Shown here: positions 52,574 through 63,709 of the stretch, one piece after another
How the letters are laid out: each line of letters begins with the position of its first letter
Position numbering within the stretch: the first letter of the stretch is position 1
DNA from: Craspedostauros australis
Taxonomy: Eukaryota; Bacillariophyta; Bacillariophyceae; Mastogloiales; Achnanthaceae
Assembly (NCBI GenBank): GCA_026770025.1
Contig: JAMXDE010000010.1
Span: 1,302,001-1,366,000 of the forward strand
DNA: 64,000 nt
Direction: 5' to 3'
Made by a program: the position numbers and the translations under genes
Notes under the pieces: model-generated
What the model was told of the DNA's origin: nothing
What the model saw: the letters and a program-made list of their open reading frames with translations, nothing else
Databases searched by the model: none

Positions 52574-54250
52574 TCACGCAACTAGCGACAAGCAGTTGTC
52601 GATGTCCTTGAGAAGTTTCGTCCAATTTCTCCATTCCTTGCGCAAGGTGGACTTGCGAGGCATGTTGCGCATGCGCTGGATGACATCCTTGCAAATGTGT
52701 CGCAGGACGCCCAGATCGGCAATGTGCTGGTAGAACTCAGTCGGAATCTTCAGAGCCTGCTTCTCTTCGTCGGACATCGCCTGGAAGCGCTCCTCGAAGA
52801 CCAGCACGTAGTTCGTCAAGTCGGCGATGCAATTCCAGATGACCTGATCGTGGTCGATCTCGGGAGCGTCATCCTCGAACATGGAATCGACGAAGCCTTG
52901 GATGTTTCTGGTGTCAAGATGGAATCTGGAATACGACAGGCAAGGTTCGATGTTCTTGCATTGGTGGTGCGTCCCCTGTGGCAGGAACAGAATCTCCCCC
53001 GGCGACACCACCGTCTTCCATACTCTGGCAAACTGCGATCGCGGGTGCTTGTTCGCGTCGACGTACCCCGTGCTGAGATCCGCATCGTAGCCGCAGGCGA
53101 AACGATCGCCGTCCACCTTGTGCATGAGGTGGCATTCCTTCTTGCCCACCACGGGCGCAATGAGGATGTCCAGACCACCACTGTCGGCATGCAGCTTGCT
53201 CGCCGTGTCCACATCGCCCATGAAGATGTACTGGAAGGGATTGACCTTGGATTCCAGCCAGTAGGTGAGCAGGTCCTGGCCGAGAATCTTGTTTGGGAGC
53301 GGATCGCACGTCGGCGTGCGACAGAGTTTGTAGGACGCCGTCGGCGAGAGGGGGAATTGCCATTGGTGCAAGTAGTTGCGAGGTGCCTCCGTGTCTCGCG
53401 CATCGTTGTCATGCTTCGGCCAGAAGTTCTGCAAGAAATGCGCCGCTTCAATCGTGTGCTTGATCGGTTCCGTCTCGTTGTAGTCGTGCCGCAGGATGGG
53501 CACGAGCTCATCTCCGATGTGGCGGATCATGGCGTTGACATTGACCTCGTACTGGGCAGATGGCATCGCATCATCACTGTCGTCATCATTGGAATTGTTG
53601 ACATCGGTGACCCCCGGTGCTCTCAGTGTGGATGATGGCGACGGCGGTGCCACAGCTGGTCGCGCTCCATCCTTGTGCGGTTTTCGTCGCAGCCATCGAT
53701 CCGTGAAGATCGGCCATCGGCGGTGGTTGTACAGAATGAAGGGCGTGCCATGCTCCCGCGCCTCCTGAACCAACGCGGGTGTTTCGAGGCTCTGCGCGTC
53801 GTACTTTTGAACCTCTCGGAACTTGAGCCGATGCATGTGAGGGTTGCTGGGTTGTTCTGCCGACGCCGATTCGTTCCGCGTCCCGTCGCTCCACTGGGTC
53901 GCCTCGCGATCCTCCTCGGTCGCAACCCGGCGCGAATCCTCCTCGTACAGGTCTCGCAGACTTAGCTCGGCCTTGCGCTTGCGATTTCTCTCATTCTTGG
54001 AGAACTGCATCGCTTCCTGATAGGCCGACTCGCACAGATTCCCCACGGCCTCCCACGTGTTGTGCGCCTCTGCGTAGCCCTTCCATTTGACCAGGTACTC
54101 CGTTCTGCCGCGACTTTTGCGCTTGCCCATGATCTTCTCCACTTCGTAAAAGATGCCGTCCTCATCCACATCGAGCGGTGCCGGAGGATCGTTCTCCGCA
54201 TGCATCGATGCAACGCCGCTCCCCGCTTGCGATTCGCCCTGGCCTGGCAT
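52574..54250 (-). CDS. Chromodomain plus JmjC/cupin-8-like dioxygenase fusion
   Basis: This is a single exon of 558 aa from the first ATG (54250); the frame is open upstream only to a GTG. Residues ~30-85 are a chromodomain (IFYEVEKIMGKRKSRGRTEYLVKWKGYAEAHNTWEAV) with the aromatic cage residues visible. After a charged linker, residues ~160-500 form a JmjC/cupin-8 region. FMGDVDTASKLHADSGGLD supplies the H-x-D iron ligands, and LPQGTHHQCKNI supplies the distal His. WPIFTDRWL and CLSYSRFHLDT are family-typical. Such Fe(II)/2-oxoglutarate enzymes hydroxylate or demethylate proteins; with a chromodomain, a histone-directed role is a reasonable inference. I cannot tell demethylase from hydroxylase. 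Confidence 0.85.
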   Translation of the reverse strand: MPGQGESQAGSGVASMHAENDPPAPLDVDEDGIFYEVEKIMGKRKSRGRTEYLVKWKGYAEAHNTWEAVGNLCESAYQEAMQFSKNERNRKRKAELSLRDLYEEDSRRVATEEDREATQWSDGTRNESASAEQPSNPHMHRLKFREVQKYDAQSLETPALVQEAREHGTPFILYNHRRWPIFTDRWLRRKPHKDGARPAVAPPSPSSTLRAPGVTDVNNSNDDDSDDAMPSAQYEVNVNAMIRHIGDELVPILRHDYNETEPIKHTIEAAHFLQNFWPKHDNDARDTEAPRNYLHQWQFPLSPTASYKLCRTPTCDPLPNKILGQDLLTYWLESKVNPFQYIFMGDVDTASKLHADSGGLDILIAPVVGKKECHLMHKVDGDRFACGYDADLSTGYVDANKHPRSQFARVWKTVVSPGEILFLPQGTHHQCKNIEPCLSYSRFHLDTRNIQGFVDSMFEDDAPEIDHDQVIWNCIADLTNYVLVFEERFQAMSDEEKQALKIPTEFYQHIADLGVLRHICKDVIQRMRNMPRKSTLRKEWRNWTKLLKDIDNCLSLVA

Positions 54251-55269
54251 TTCGGCGGTTCGTGAGTGTTGTGCTTGATTGGCGGGGAAATGTTCGTCTT
54301 GGTGCTCCTGCAAATATTTGTGGTGCGATCTTCCTTGTGCTGCTATCGGAGCTTGGTATGGTTCAGCACCAATCCACACAGAGTAATCGTACGATTATAT
54401 GTTATTATAGTGTGGCCGGTTGTTGTGGTTGGAAGACGAAAGAAGACGAAACGAGATGGGATGAAACGAGATGGGATGGAATGATGATGATGACCGCGGA
54501 GGACGTCCAGCATTGGCGTTTCTGTTTCTTGTTGTGTTTTGTGCGATGTGTTGTGTGATGCGTTGTGCGATGCGTTGTGTCGCGCCGCGTCACGTGGTGT
54601 TTTCCGCACTTTTGGCCTCTTCGCGTTGGTTGTGATTTGCAGGTCGGCGCGTGTTTTGGTCGCTCGTGTTTGCTTCAAACCCGCCAACCCACTTTAACTG
54701 ATACCGCCCCCAAAATTCAAAACTGTGGGATCGCCAGGCGCGAAACTCCCCCCAAAATAGAACCAAGCACCCTTGATTCATCCGATTAAAAAAATAGTCG
54801 GATTCAGTCGGTGAAGTCGGAAATGACACACTTTGCGCCAACGACAACACGAAGTAACACACGACGACGAAGGCAAATGATGATCCGACCATGGTCATTG
54901 CCAAATCCCGGTTGGCGGCGAAAACAACAACGACAAGAGAGGGCAACTGCGTGAGGACTGTGACGCCGATGAACCCAACCACGGGACAGACCAGAGAGCG
55001 CATCAGAGATACTTCTTGTGTGTGGTACTGGCACGAGTAACGACAGAGAGCGAGAGGATACGAAGGTTTGATTGAAGCAGAACAATCCACACATCAACCG
55101 AATCATCGACCAAAGACAACCGCGACATCTGAGGAAGATTGGAATCAGACAAAAGACAACCGAAGAATCCACTACTCCAGTCCAACACCCGACCCTATTG
55201 TGCCGTGCTTCGCTGTACTACAGCTACTTCACTCCACTCAACTCCACGCGATATCCAACAAAGGCAATC
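54251..55269. other. Divergent intergenic region
   Basis: This lies between the chromodomain gene (minus) and AP-1 mu (plus). It contains an E2F-like GGCGCGAAA at 54737-54745 and short direct repeats (gatgcgttgtg; gagatgggatg). Open frames on both strands lack recognisable domains. Confidence 0.5.
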
Positions 55270-57222
55270 ATGGTGGCATCCGCTGTCTTCATCACAGACC
55301 TTCAAGGGAAGGCGATCATCAGCCGCAATTACAGGGGAGATGTGCCGCTGACAAAGGCCATAGAACGCTTCGCAACGTACCTCACGGACGTGGAAGAGGA
55401 GGTCAAGAAGCCGGTGTTTCGCGTGGATACGTCTGGGGATATCGAAACTGGCGAGGAGGTTGGAGGCTCCGGTCCTGGAGGGGAGACCTTCGTTTACATA
55501 CAGGTAATTCATTTACACGGCACTACGCCATGCGGATTCGTTGCTGTGGTGGTCCGGCTTGTCTTGAAGGCATTGGAGCATCCTGCGGATCATCTCCATT
55601 GCGTCATCAGGAGCCGCTGGTTGGAAGAAACGATCTTCTTCATGGATGTTCCAGTCATGGCTTTCATGCGTGCGCCGGATCACGTTGTCACCACCGCAAC
55701 TGTCACTTCTTTCCGTCGAACAATCGCTCACTCTCTCACTCGTTCCATGCTATTCATTCGGCATGCATTGGTTCACTCCGTCGAATCAATGGATCATCTT
55801 TGCCTCTCTCAACGATGGCCATGAATGCACAACGGCGACGACGACGACAACAACAACGCGATCTGCACCTCATTTATCCTATCGCAACGGATCAATACTG
55901 ATCCACTTCATGATACCATTCTTTGCTTCGCTTCGCCGTGGGGTGGTGCATATGCCATGTCTTTCGTGCAACGCATTCCTCGAATCATCGCACCATACAC
56001 ACTCCGTGCTCCATCGCACACAATCCAATGTGTTCAACTCTACGATTACTCTGCCATGTTGATACTCCATTGATCCCGACGAGCACAGCACACCAATCTG
56101 TATCTGTGCGCAGTCACCACCAAAAACTCCAACGTCGCCTTGATCTTGACTTACCTTTACCAACTCGCACAGCTCTTCAAAGATTACTTCGGCTCGCTGG
56201 AGGAGGAGTCTATCCGTGATAACTTCGTCGTCATTTACGAGCTCCTTGATGAGACCATGGATCATGGCATGCCGCAGTCGTTGGATTCCAACATCCTACG
56301 AACCTTCATCACGCAGGACGCAAACCGAATGTCGGAGGATGCCAAGTCGAAGCCACCGGTCGCCCTCACCAACGCCGTCTCATGGAGAGCCGAGGGCATC
56401 AAGCATAAGAAGAACGAGATCTTCCTGGACGTCGTGGAGAAGCTCAACCTGCTGGTCGCCGCTAACGGCACCGTGCTGCATTCGGAGATCAACGGAGCCG
56501 TCAAGATGAAGTCCTTCCTCTCCGGAATGCCGGAACTCAAGCTCGGTCTCAACGACAAGCTCATGTTCGAAGCCACCGGCCGGTCCAACCAGGCGCGCAG
56601 CGGCAAGGCTGTGGAGCTCGAGGACATCAAGTTCCACCAGTGTGTCAGACTCGCCCGCTTCGAGAATGATCGCACCATCTCCTTCATCCCGCCGGATGGC
56701 GAATTTGACCTCATGACCTACCGTCTCGACACGCACGTCAAGCCACTCATCTGGGTCGAGGCCGTCGTCGAGCCTCACAAGGGATCCCGCATCGAATACA
56801 TGATCAAAACGCGATCCCAGTTCAAGTCGCGATCAGTTGCCAACAACGTCGAGATCATCATCCCCGTTCCGCCGGACGTCGACTCGCCATCCTTCAAATC
56901 GTCCGTCGGAAGCGTCACCTACCTGCCAGACAAGGATGCCGTCGTCTGGACCATAAAACAGTTCCACGGTGGCAGAGAATACCTCATGCGAGCGCACTTT
57001 GGATTGCCATCGATCAGCGCCTCGGACGTCGATGTCGACGGCAAGAAGAAGGGCGAGAATTCATGGAAGGCCCCCATCCGGGTCAAGTTCGAAATACCTT
57101 ACTTCACAGTCAGCGGCATTCAAGTACGTTATCTCAAAATCATCGAAAAGAGCGGATACCAAGCACTGCCGTGGGTGCGATACATCACGGCCAACGGCGA
57201 CTACCAGCTGAGAATGGCGTAG
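55270..57222 (+). CDS. AP1M: AP-1 adaptor complex, medium (mu) subunit
   Basis: I read this as join(55270..55503,56089..57222), 455 aa. The donor CAG|GTAATT and acceptor GCACAG are phase 0 and rebuild FVYIQ-HTNLYLCAVTTKNSNVALIL. The N-terminal longin-like domain (MVASAVFITDLQGKAIISRNY) covers ~1-145. The mu homology domain follows (WRAEGIKHKKNEIFLDVVEKLNLL, LSGMPELKLGLNDKL, EFDLMTYRLDTHVKPLIWVEAVVE) and ends SGYQALPWVRYITANGDYQLRMA. These blocks match AP-1 rather than AP-2, -3 or -4. The subunit recognises YxxPhi sorting signals in clathrin coats at the trans-Golgi/endosome. It is slightly longer than usual (~425 aa) because of an insert in the longin domain. Confidence 0.95.
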
Positions 57223-57866
57223 AGTAGAACAATCGCGATGTTGTGCTCTCATCCTGATGTGACAGCACAGCAAAGATGATCGCGGCAGTGGTGTCGATGG
57301 TGTCGATGATGAGGATGTGCCCATTCCCAAACATGATAAAATGATAGCAACAGAACCAACAGCACACGCCCAAACTGTGTTTCACCATCGCAGAACATGG
57401 CAATGGAGTGTGGGCTATTCGCCGGTATGTATGGCACATAGAACAGGACTTTGCTGCTCTTCTCGTATGGTGCAGCGGTGGGCCGCGCATCACCGTGCGC
57501 TTCGGCCATCACAAGCTTAGATTGTTGCCAAACAACCACACACACACTCTCTCTCTCTTCAGCATGTTCTCGTTCCTTCGACATCGATCTGTGTCAGACT
57601 TGGATGGAGCACGGCGCCATGCTCGCACTCTGACAAAAAGCGCTACATGACATCGACAAGAGGATAGCAGAGCAGAGAAAAAAGCAAATCTGATCTCTAC
57701 TCTTACGAACTTGCACGATGCTGACTACTGTACGTACTCCTATCTGTTCTTCCGTTTCCCTGGTATGGTATGGCTATGTTGGCTCGTCCATCGATTGCAC
57801 GGCAGAACCCGAGCGCTCAATTGCTCAACCGCTCTCTCACTCAATCCACAGCACGATGACAGTCAC
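57223..57866. other. Convergent intergenic region
   Basis: This holds the 3' flanks of AP-1 mu and the antiporter gene. No gene is seen. Confidence 0.5.
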
Positions 57867-60800
57867 TTAGCTTTTAGTGACGTTGGCAGCTGCCACCTCC
57901 GGCGTGGTGACCTCTATTTCGATCCTGTTGCCATCGGCATCACACTTGACACCTGGCGGGCACCCAACCTCAGGACAGACCTCCTCGATGAGTTGCGCCA
58001 CCTTGGGACTCTTCTCTTTCGACACTTCCACCCTCTCCTTGGCCGCAGCAACCTCCGGCCGTTCCTCTTTTTCGTCTTCCACCTTGTCCAATGAATCCGC
58101 CAACGATTCGTCGAGGCCGTTGACGGCACTTCCGTTCGTCTTGGAGCTCTTCTTGTCCTCTTCTGGTTCGATGCCAAGCTGAACAAGCGCCATGTCTTCC
58201 TCGTTCTCCACCAAACCCTTTCCGGTCAGCACTTCCTTTCTCTTGGCTTCGAGGATGGCATTCACCTCCTCTGGCGCGGCACCCAAGGACTTCAGGACGG
58301 CTCCACCGAATGGCAAAGTGAGCAGGAGGTTATCTTCCGGCAGAATCGGTACCATGGCCGCAACATCCAACGTGGACTGCAGTCGGTAGGCATGATCCTT
58401 GTCGACGGCACGACAGAAGATCTTCAGATCGGGATACCAACGTCGCAACGCGATGACGGAGCGATTGGCCTGCGCCTTGTCGGAGATGCAAACGATGATG
58501 GCCTTTGCCTTGCCGACGTTGAATGCCTCCGCCACCTCCTGACGACCAATGTCGCCGTAGAAGACGGGCAGTCCCGCATTTCGAGCGCTGATGGCCTTGT
58601 TGGGGTCAATGTCAATGCCCACGTACTTGATGAGTTTGCGATCCAGCAATTCACACACCACCTTGCCCACAGCGCCGTATCCGACGACGACGGCAAAGTC
58701 GTCGCTTTCCTTGATCTCGTTGGCGTCACGGTCCTGTCCCAGGTAGTGCGTGAAGTCGCTCTTCTCCTCCATCTGCTTGGCGAGCTTGGCGCCGAGCGCT
58801 GCCATGGCGGGTGTGAGCGCCATCGTGAGACTGACGCACGTGAGCATCATCTTCGTGGTCGCGGTGTCCAAGATGCCGAGGGAACGTGCCAAACCGAAGG
58901 CGACGAATGCAAATTCGCCTCCCTGACTGAGGATGAGGCCTGTCTGCTGCGAGACGGACAGACTCAATCCGAACAACAAGCTGAGTCCGGTGAGTATGAG
59001 GGCCTTGATGGCGAGGATGCCGAAGACGATGGCGGAAACCGAAGGCAGGTTGGACATGATGAGCTTGAGGTCGATTTCGAAACCGACCGTGACGAAGAAG
59101 AGACCGAGCAACACGCCACGGAAGGGCGCGATGTCGGCCTCGATCTGGTACCGGTACTTGGTCTCGGAGAGCAGGACACCAGCGAGGAAGGCGCCCAGGG
59201 TGTTGCTGAGACCCAGACCCTCCGTCATGAAGGACATGCTGAGGACGGTGAGCAGGATGACACCGAGGAAGGCCTCTTGGGATCGTGCCTCGGCGACCAG
59301 CTTGAACATAGGGTTGAGCAGGTAGCGGCCGGCCAGCGCGATGGAGCCGAGGGCGATGGAGGCCTTGAGGACGGCGCTGCCCAAGGCGGCCGCCAATCCG
59401 CTGCCACCTCCGGCAAGGATCGGCGTCACGACGAGGAGGGGAACGACGGCCAGATCCTGAAACAGCAAAACGCTGAAGGCAGCCTTTCCGAAACGGGTGG
59501 CCAGCTGGTTCTTGTCCTTGAGGAGCTGAAGGACGAAGGCGGAGCTGGACAGCGCCAGTCCACCACCCAGCACGACGAGAGCGTTGGCCGGGAGGCCCAG
59601 GACGCTTCCGACTGCGGCCACGGCGGTCGCCGTTGCCACGAACTGCGTGAGTCCCAACCCGAAGACATCACGCTTCATGCTAAGCAAACGCTCGACGCTG
59701 AGCTCGATGCCCATCTCGAAGAGGAAGAAGACGATTCCCAGCTCGGCCAGGGTCTCCGTGGTGTGGATGCCGCTGATTAACCCGCAGCCGTTGGGTCCGA
59801 GCATCATGCCGGCCGCCAGGAATCCCAGAATCGGCGACGTGCCGAGTCTCTTGCACAACGGGGTTATCAGGGCCGTCGCCAGCAGGAGCAGCAGCGTGTC
59901 GGACTTGGGTCCGCTCATGTACTGGCCGAGGTCCGTGGCTGCATCGCGGAGGGTGCGCGACGTCGATCCAACGGCCTGATCCACGACGGCCAGCGTTTTG
60001 TCCGTGTTTTGACGTATTCTTTTGCCGTTGGTGTTGCGCGAGTCGCCACCGCGGATCATGATCTCGACGGGTGAACGTTCCTGCACGATGTTGATTTCAT
60101 TGCGCGTCGTCTGCGTCGCGGCACCGTGCTGCGTTGGACCCGACATGGTCTGCAGATCCCCATTCTGCATACAGAAGAAAACTGAAAAGCTGAGCGCCGC
60201 TGCTGCCAGGAGACTGCGTTTGTTCTTTCTCGTCCACATCGAGACCTTCTGGATCCAGATTTGGGCTCTGTTTTTAAAATTGTTGCAGCGTTGCAGAATC
60301 CGTTTGCGTTTGCTTCCATTGCGGCTGCTGTCTTTGCTATTGCTATTGGGTGATTCCTCCACCTATTATGTTATATTGGGACGATGCATCACAGATGATG
60401 ATCAGTAATTGATGATTTGTGATTTGGACAAACGTGGATTCCGACATCAAGAGAGAGGACAAGAGCACATTCATGTTGTGTTCGTGTTCATGCATGTGAT
60501 ATTACGTGTACGATTGCGTTTGGATGAGTGTGAGGCTGTGCGTTCAATGGATGAAAGGAAGATGCAATGCAAGCACGTCCAACATTGAGAGAAATGCCAT
60601 TCAGGATCCAGCACCAAAGTGCCGACCGATGTCACGTTTTTGTGGATAAGTTTTGAACGTGACGTCACAAATAGGTTGATGATGGTGATTGCAACAGGAG
60701 TACTCCACGAATAGAGCAGAGTGAAGCGGAGTCGAGCAGAGCTTGACAAGAGAGGTCAGTCCTGGAATGATGATTGGACTCACATCGCTGCAATCGCCGC

Positions 60801-61020
60801 TTGTCGCGAATCTAGTGAGGTGTGATTGTGAGTGTGATCGCCATGGGGAGTGCATCCGAGACTGGTTCAAGAAGCTGGGATTGGTGGTCGCCTTGATCGC
60901 GACGGAATGTGGGGTTCGAAGGCTGCCGCTGGTGCCGGACCATGTCGTGAAAGCATCGACATCACGCAGCTCAGCAATCGCCAAGCAGCCCAGCAACAGC
61001 GCCCAGTGTGACCATCTCAT
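57867..61020 (-). CDS. KEA: KEA-type K+/H+ antiporter (CPA2) with RCK domain, plastid-targeted
   Basis: I read this as complement(join(57867..60362,60784..61020)), 910 aa. Exon 1 encodes a signal peptide (WALLLGCLAIAEL) and a DAFTTWSG plastid junction, and ends at a GTGAGT donor; exon 2 begins after CATAATAG, phase 0 (intron 421 nt). A second AG six bases on would also keep frame. Exon 2 has a basic/hydrophobic anchor, then the CPA2 exchanger (LGTSPILGFLAAGMMLGPNG, ELGIVFFLFEMGIELS, FQDLAVVPLLVV, QTGLILSQGGEFAFV). An RCK/TrkA-N domain follows (VVGYGAVGKVVCELLD, GIDIDPNK), and finally an acidic tail. KEA proteins exchange K+ for H+ across envelope or thylakoid membranes and tune photosynthesis. 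I see no canonical EF-hand in the tail. Plastid location is inferred. Confidence 0.92.
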
Positions 61021-61838
61021 GATGCGGCGTCTATTGGCGTCTCCGTCGATATCTGTGTCTGCGTATGGTACCAATATTGTACTCGCGCGGATACCGATGG
61101 ACGTTTGTGAACACTTGTGGGTGCAATTATGGATGCAATTTTGGATATGGTTGATTGTTGGTCTGCCAATGCTTTACTGCCTGACTACCTGACTGACTGC
61201 CTCTCTGTGCACCTGTGGTTTGATGATGGTTCTGTCGTGTAGTAGTACGGGTGGCACAAGATTACGGATGTCACCGCTCGTGTGCGCAAGAGACGATGGC
61301 CAATGTGATGGATTGATGATGGATCGATCTCGGAAGGATGAGAGAGAGAGAGAGAGTGAGAGGCCAACCGTCACTTTGCTGCCGCGCCGTTGATGCCGTC
61401 ACCAACCTGTTGATGTCTTTCGCATGCGGTTGCCAAACGTCTTCGTCGGTCCCAACGACACACGGAATGTCGTCACCACGGTCTTTGTGGTGCCAAAAAG
61501 CGACCCATCAAACCCCATCATCTTTCCGTGTACATTCGGTCCATGTAGTCCAATCGCCCAATCCCCTCCAATCGTTTGTTCACTAGCCATCCAGTCACGA
61601 GTAAAAACGAGAACAATCGTTTTCTTCGACGTTTGCGGAGAAATGACTTTGGGTTGACGGAGGCGGACGATACAAGCGAGCAGAATGAGAGTCCACAGAC
61701 GGCTCTCACACAAGAAGACCACATCGGCACTTGCGCCGGCATCGACGCCAACGACAACATCGACAGCGCCCAAGAGGAGACGCCAATATCATCATCCTCA
61801 TCGTCATCGGCATCGGAAACGCCCGAATAACGACGATC
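61021..61838. other. Divergent intergenic region
   Basis: This lies between the KEA (minus) and UBE2J-like (plus) starts. It includes a GA microsatellite near 61339-61353 and presumably both promoters. Open frames have no recognisable domain. Confidence 0.5.
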
Positions 61839-62726
61839 ATGGCAAGCAAGATAGCGACGAACCGCCTGCGTGCGGAGTTGGTGAGCATGAAGAAGGATCC
61901 GGATCCCGATATCATCGCGGAACCAAAGGAGGACGACATCCTCACATGGCACTACGTCATCAAAGGACCCGCCGACACACCGTACGAGGGTGGCAAGTAC
62001 ATTGGCAAGCTGCGGTTCCCTACCAAGTATCCATTCAAACCACCTTCGATCTACATGCTCACGCCCAGCGGCAGGTTCGTCGTCAATGAGAAGATCTGCA
62101 TGAGCATGTCGGATTTTCATCCGGAAAGCTGGAATCCTGCGTGGAACGTCGGAACCATCATCAAGGGCATCCAGTCCTTCATGTCGTCGGAAGAGCTCAC
62201 GACGGGTGGCATGACGGCATCAACGGCCGCTCGCAAGAAATTCGCGTCAGTATCCATGCAATTCAACACGAAGAACTTCCCCGGCTTGTTCGATGGTGAC
62301 ATAGATGGTCATCTCGCCGAAGCGAAGAAGCTGCATGATGAGCTGCTGGAGAAGAAGACGAAGATGGCAGCAGCAGGGATGGAATTGGGTGGTGGCAAGA
62401 GCAATGGAACTGGAAAAGGCAAGAAGAAAGGCAGAGGCAAAGGAAAGAGCAACAGCAGCAGCAACAATGGAGATACAAGTACAAATGAAAGTGGGAGTGC
62501 GGAGCAATCGGGAACCAAGGCAGAAGGAGAGGCAGAGAATGATGACAGCAAGGTTGAGCTATCAGCTGCCGAGATAGAACGGCGGAGGAAACGGAATGCG
62601 AAGAAGCGAGCGAAGCGGAAGGCGGCGAAATCGAAGCAGGAAGATGGAGACGAAGTCAAAGTTGAAGGTTCAGTGGTTGAAGCGGAGGTGGAGACGGAGG
62701 AGAAGAAGGATGGGAATGAACGTTGA
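61839..62726 (+). CDS. UBE2J: UBE2J/Ubc6-like E2 ubiquitin-conjugating enzyme, no membrane anchor
   Basis: This is a single exon of 295 aa from the ATG at 61839 (MASKIATNRLRAEL). The UBC domain spans ~1-165: WHYVIKGPADTPYEGGKYIG, FPTKYPFKPPSIYMLTPSGRF, and the catalytic Cys in EKICMSMSDFHPESWNPAWN. The TPSGRF...C-x-S-x-SDFHP arrangement is typical of the Ubc6/UBE2J family used in ER-associated degradation. Those enzymes usually end in a C-terminal membrane helix. Here the last ~110 residues are Lys/Arg/Glu-rich (GKGKKKGRGKGK, ERRRKRNAKKRAKRKAAK) and end without a hydrophobic segment, so the enzyme would be soluble and possibly nuclear. A decayed partial copy sits at 48676. Confidence 0.9.
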   Translation: MASKIATNRLRAELVSMKKDPDPDIIAEPKEDDILTWHYVIKGPADTPYEGGKYIGKLRFPTKYPFKPPSIYMLTPSGRFVVNEKICMSMSDFHPESWNPAWNVGTIIKGIQSFMSSEELTTGGMTASTAARKKFASVSMQFNTKNFPGLFDGDIDGHLAEAKKLHDELLEKKTKMAAAGMELGGGKSNGTGKGKKKGRGKGKSNSSSNNGDTSTNESGSAEQSGTKAEGEAENDDSKVELSAAEIERRRKRNAKKRAKRKAAKSKQEDGDEVKVEGSVVEAEVETEEKKDGNER

Positions 62727-63388
62727 ACGCTGAATGCTAAACTTTTGGTTGTGAGGATGGATGTTGATACAATACACTCATAGCAAAGCAAAGCAGATTA
62801 GAGCGGAGTAAACGTTTGTAGAATGTGCTTTCTCTGGAGAGAGAGAGTGTATGCGTGTGTGTGCATGCTGTGTTGTGCTAGTAGAGGAGAAGGTATCGCT
62901 GCTGAGTTTGAGTTCAACGAGGTTAATTGTATTTCTATAGGGAATGGAGAGCGTAGTTGTGATGGTGCTCTGTATTGGTAGTTGTACGGACATGCCAGTC
63001 GTACCAGAGTATCCATGTGTTGGAGCGTGTTTATCAACGTTTTTTTCTGTTGTGAGATGATTGCTTGTGATGTAGGGGAGTGACGTGTGATGTGTGGAGG
63101 AAAGGTAAGCTGGCAAGATGGTGCATTCAAAAGGACAAGGTCGGGCAAAGCAACAACTGTCGCCGGTCCCAAGTCGTTCGCTTGCCGTTACGAGTTGCCA
63201 CAAGCAATGGTATTGTTCACGGACAATGCAAAGCGCAGGGGATGGGTTAGTCTGTCGATATGATGCACGAGCACAACCAGTTCCCTCGCGTATCACTGGA
63301 TTGATGCATCGTTCATCACTTCATATGTAGGACGACAGGTGGAGGCGCCGTCCATCCATTGTCTGACGCATTTGGCTTGGTTTGGTTG
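62727..63388. other. Duplicated spacer between UBE2J-like gene and second H2B
   Basis: Convergent spacer, roughly 90% identical by eye to 48008-48675 on the opposite strand. No gene is seen. Confidence 0.6.
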
Positions 63389-63420
63389 CTTTGTGTGGTT
63401 GAGTAGGAACAAAAGTTCCT
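63389..63420 (-). terminator. Histone H2B (copy 2) 3'-end element: stem-loop plus downstream CAAAG
   Basis: On the minus (sense) strand the hairpin (63420-63405) lies 289 nt after the stop, with ACTCAACCACA and CAAAG (63393-63389). It is part of the duplicated block. Confidence 0.88.
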
Positions 63421-63709
63421 TGTTTGTTTGTTTGTTTGTTTGTGTTTGTTGTTTTGTTTCTGTGTTGTTTTGTCTTCGTTTTGGCCGTAAGTTGACTGCA
63501 GTAATCAGTTGCTGATGCCTGTGGTTGGTATTGTTGGTTCAAAGATGGATGGCACACATGTCATGCGCAACAGCCACACGACAAGCTCCGATGAATTCAC
63601 ATCGCTTCTCATCGTGTACTGCTACTTCATGGTTCCACGGTTCACACCCACCTGGTCCTTGCACCATCCAAGTCTCAGTCGATCATACAGCATTGCTTCG
63701 GTACAACGC

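Noticed and set aside
52697-53635. 312-codon plus-strand frame antisense to the chromodomain gene
   Set aside because: Antisense shadow; the minus strand has clear domains and catalytic residues.
58392-59780. 462-codon plus-strand frame antisense to the KEA gene
   Set aside because: Antisense shadow of a codon-biased membrane protein; Glu/Asp/Gly/His-rich with no fold.
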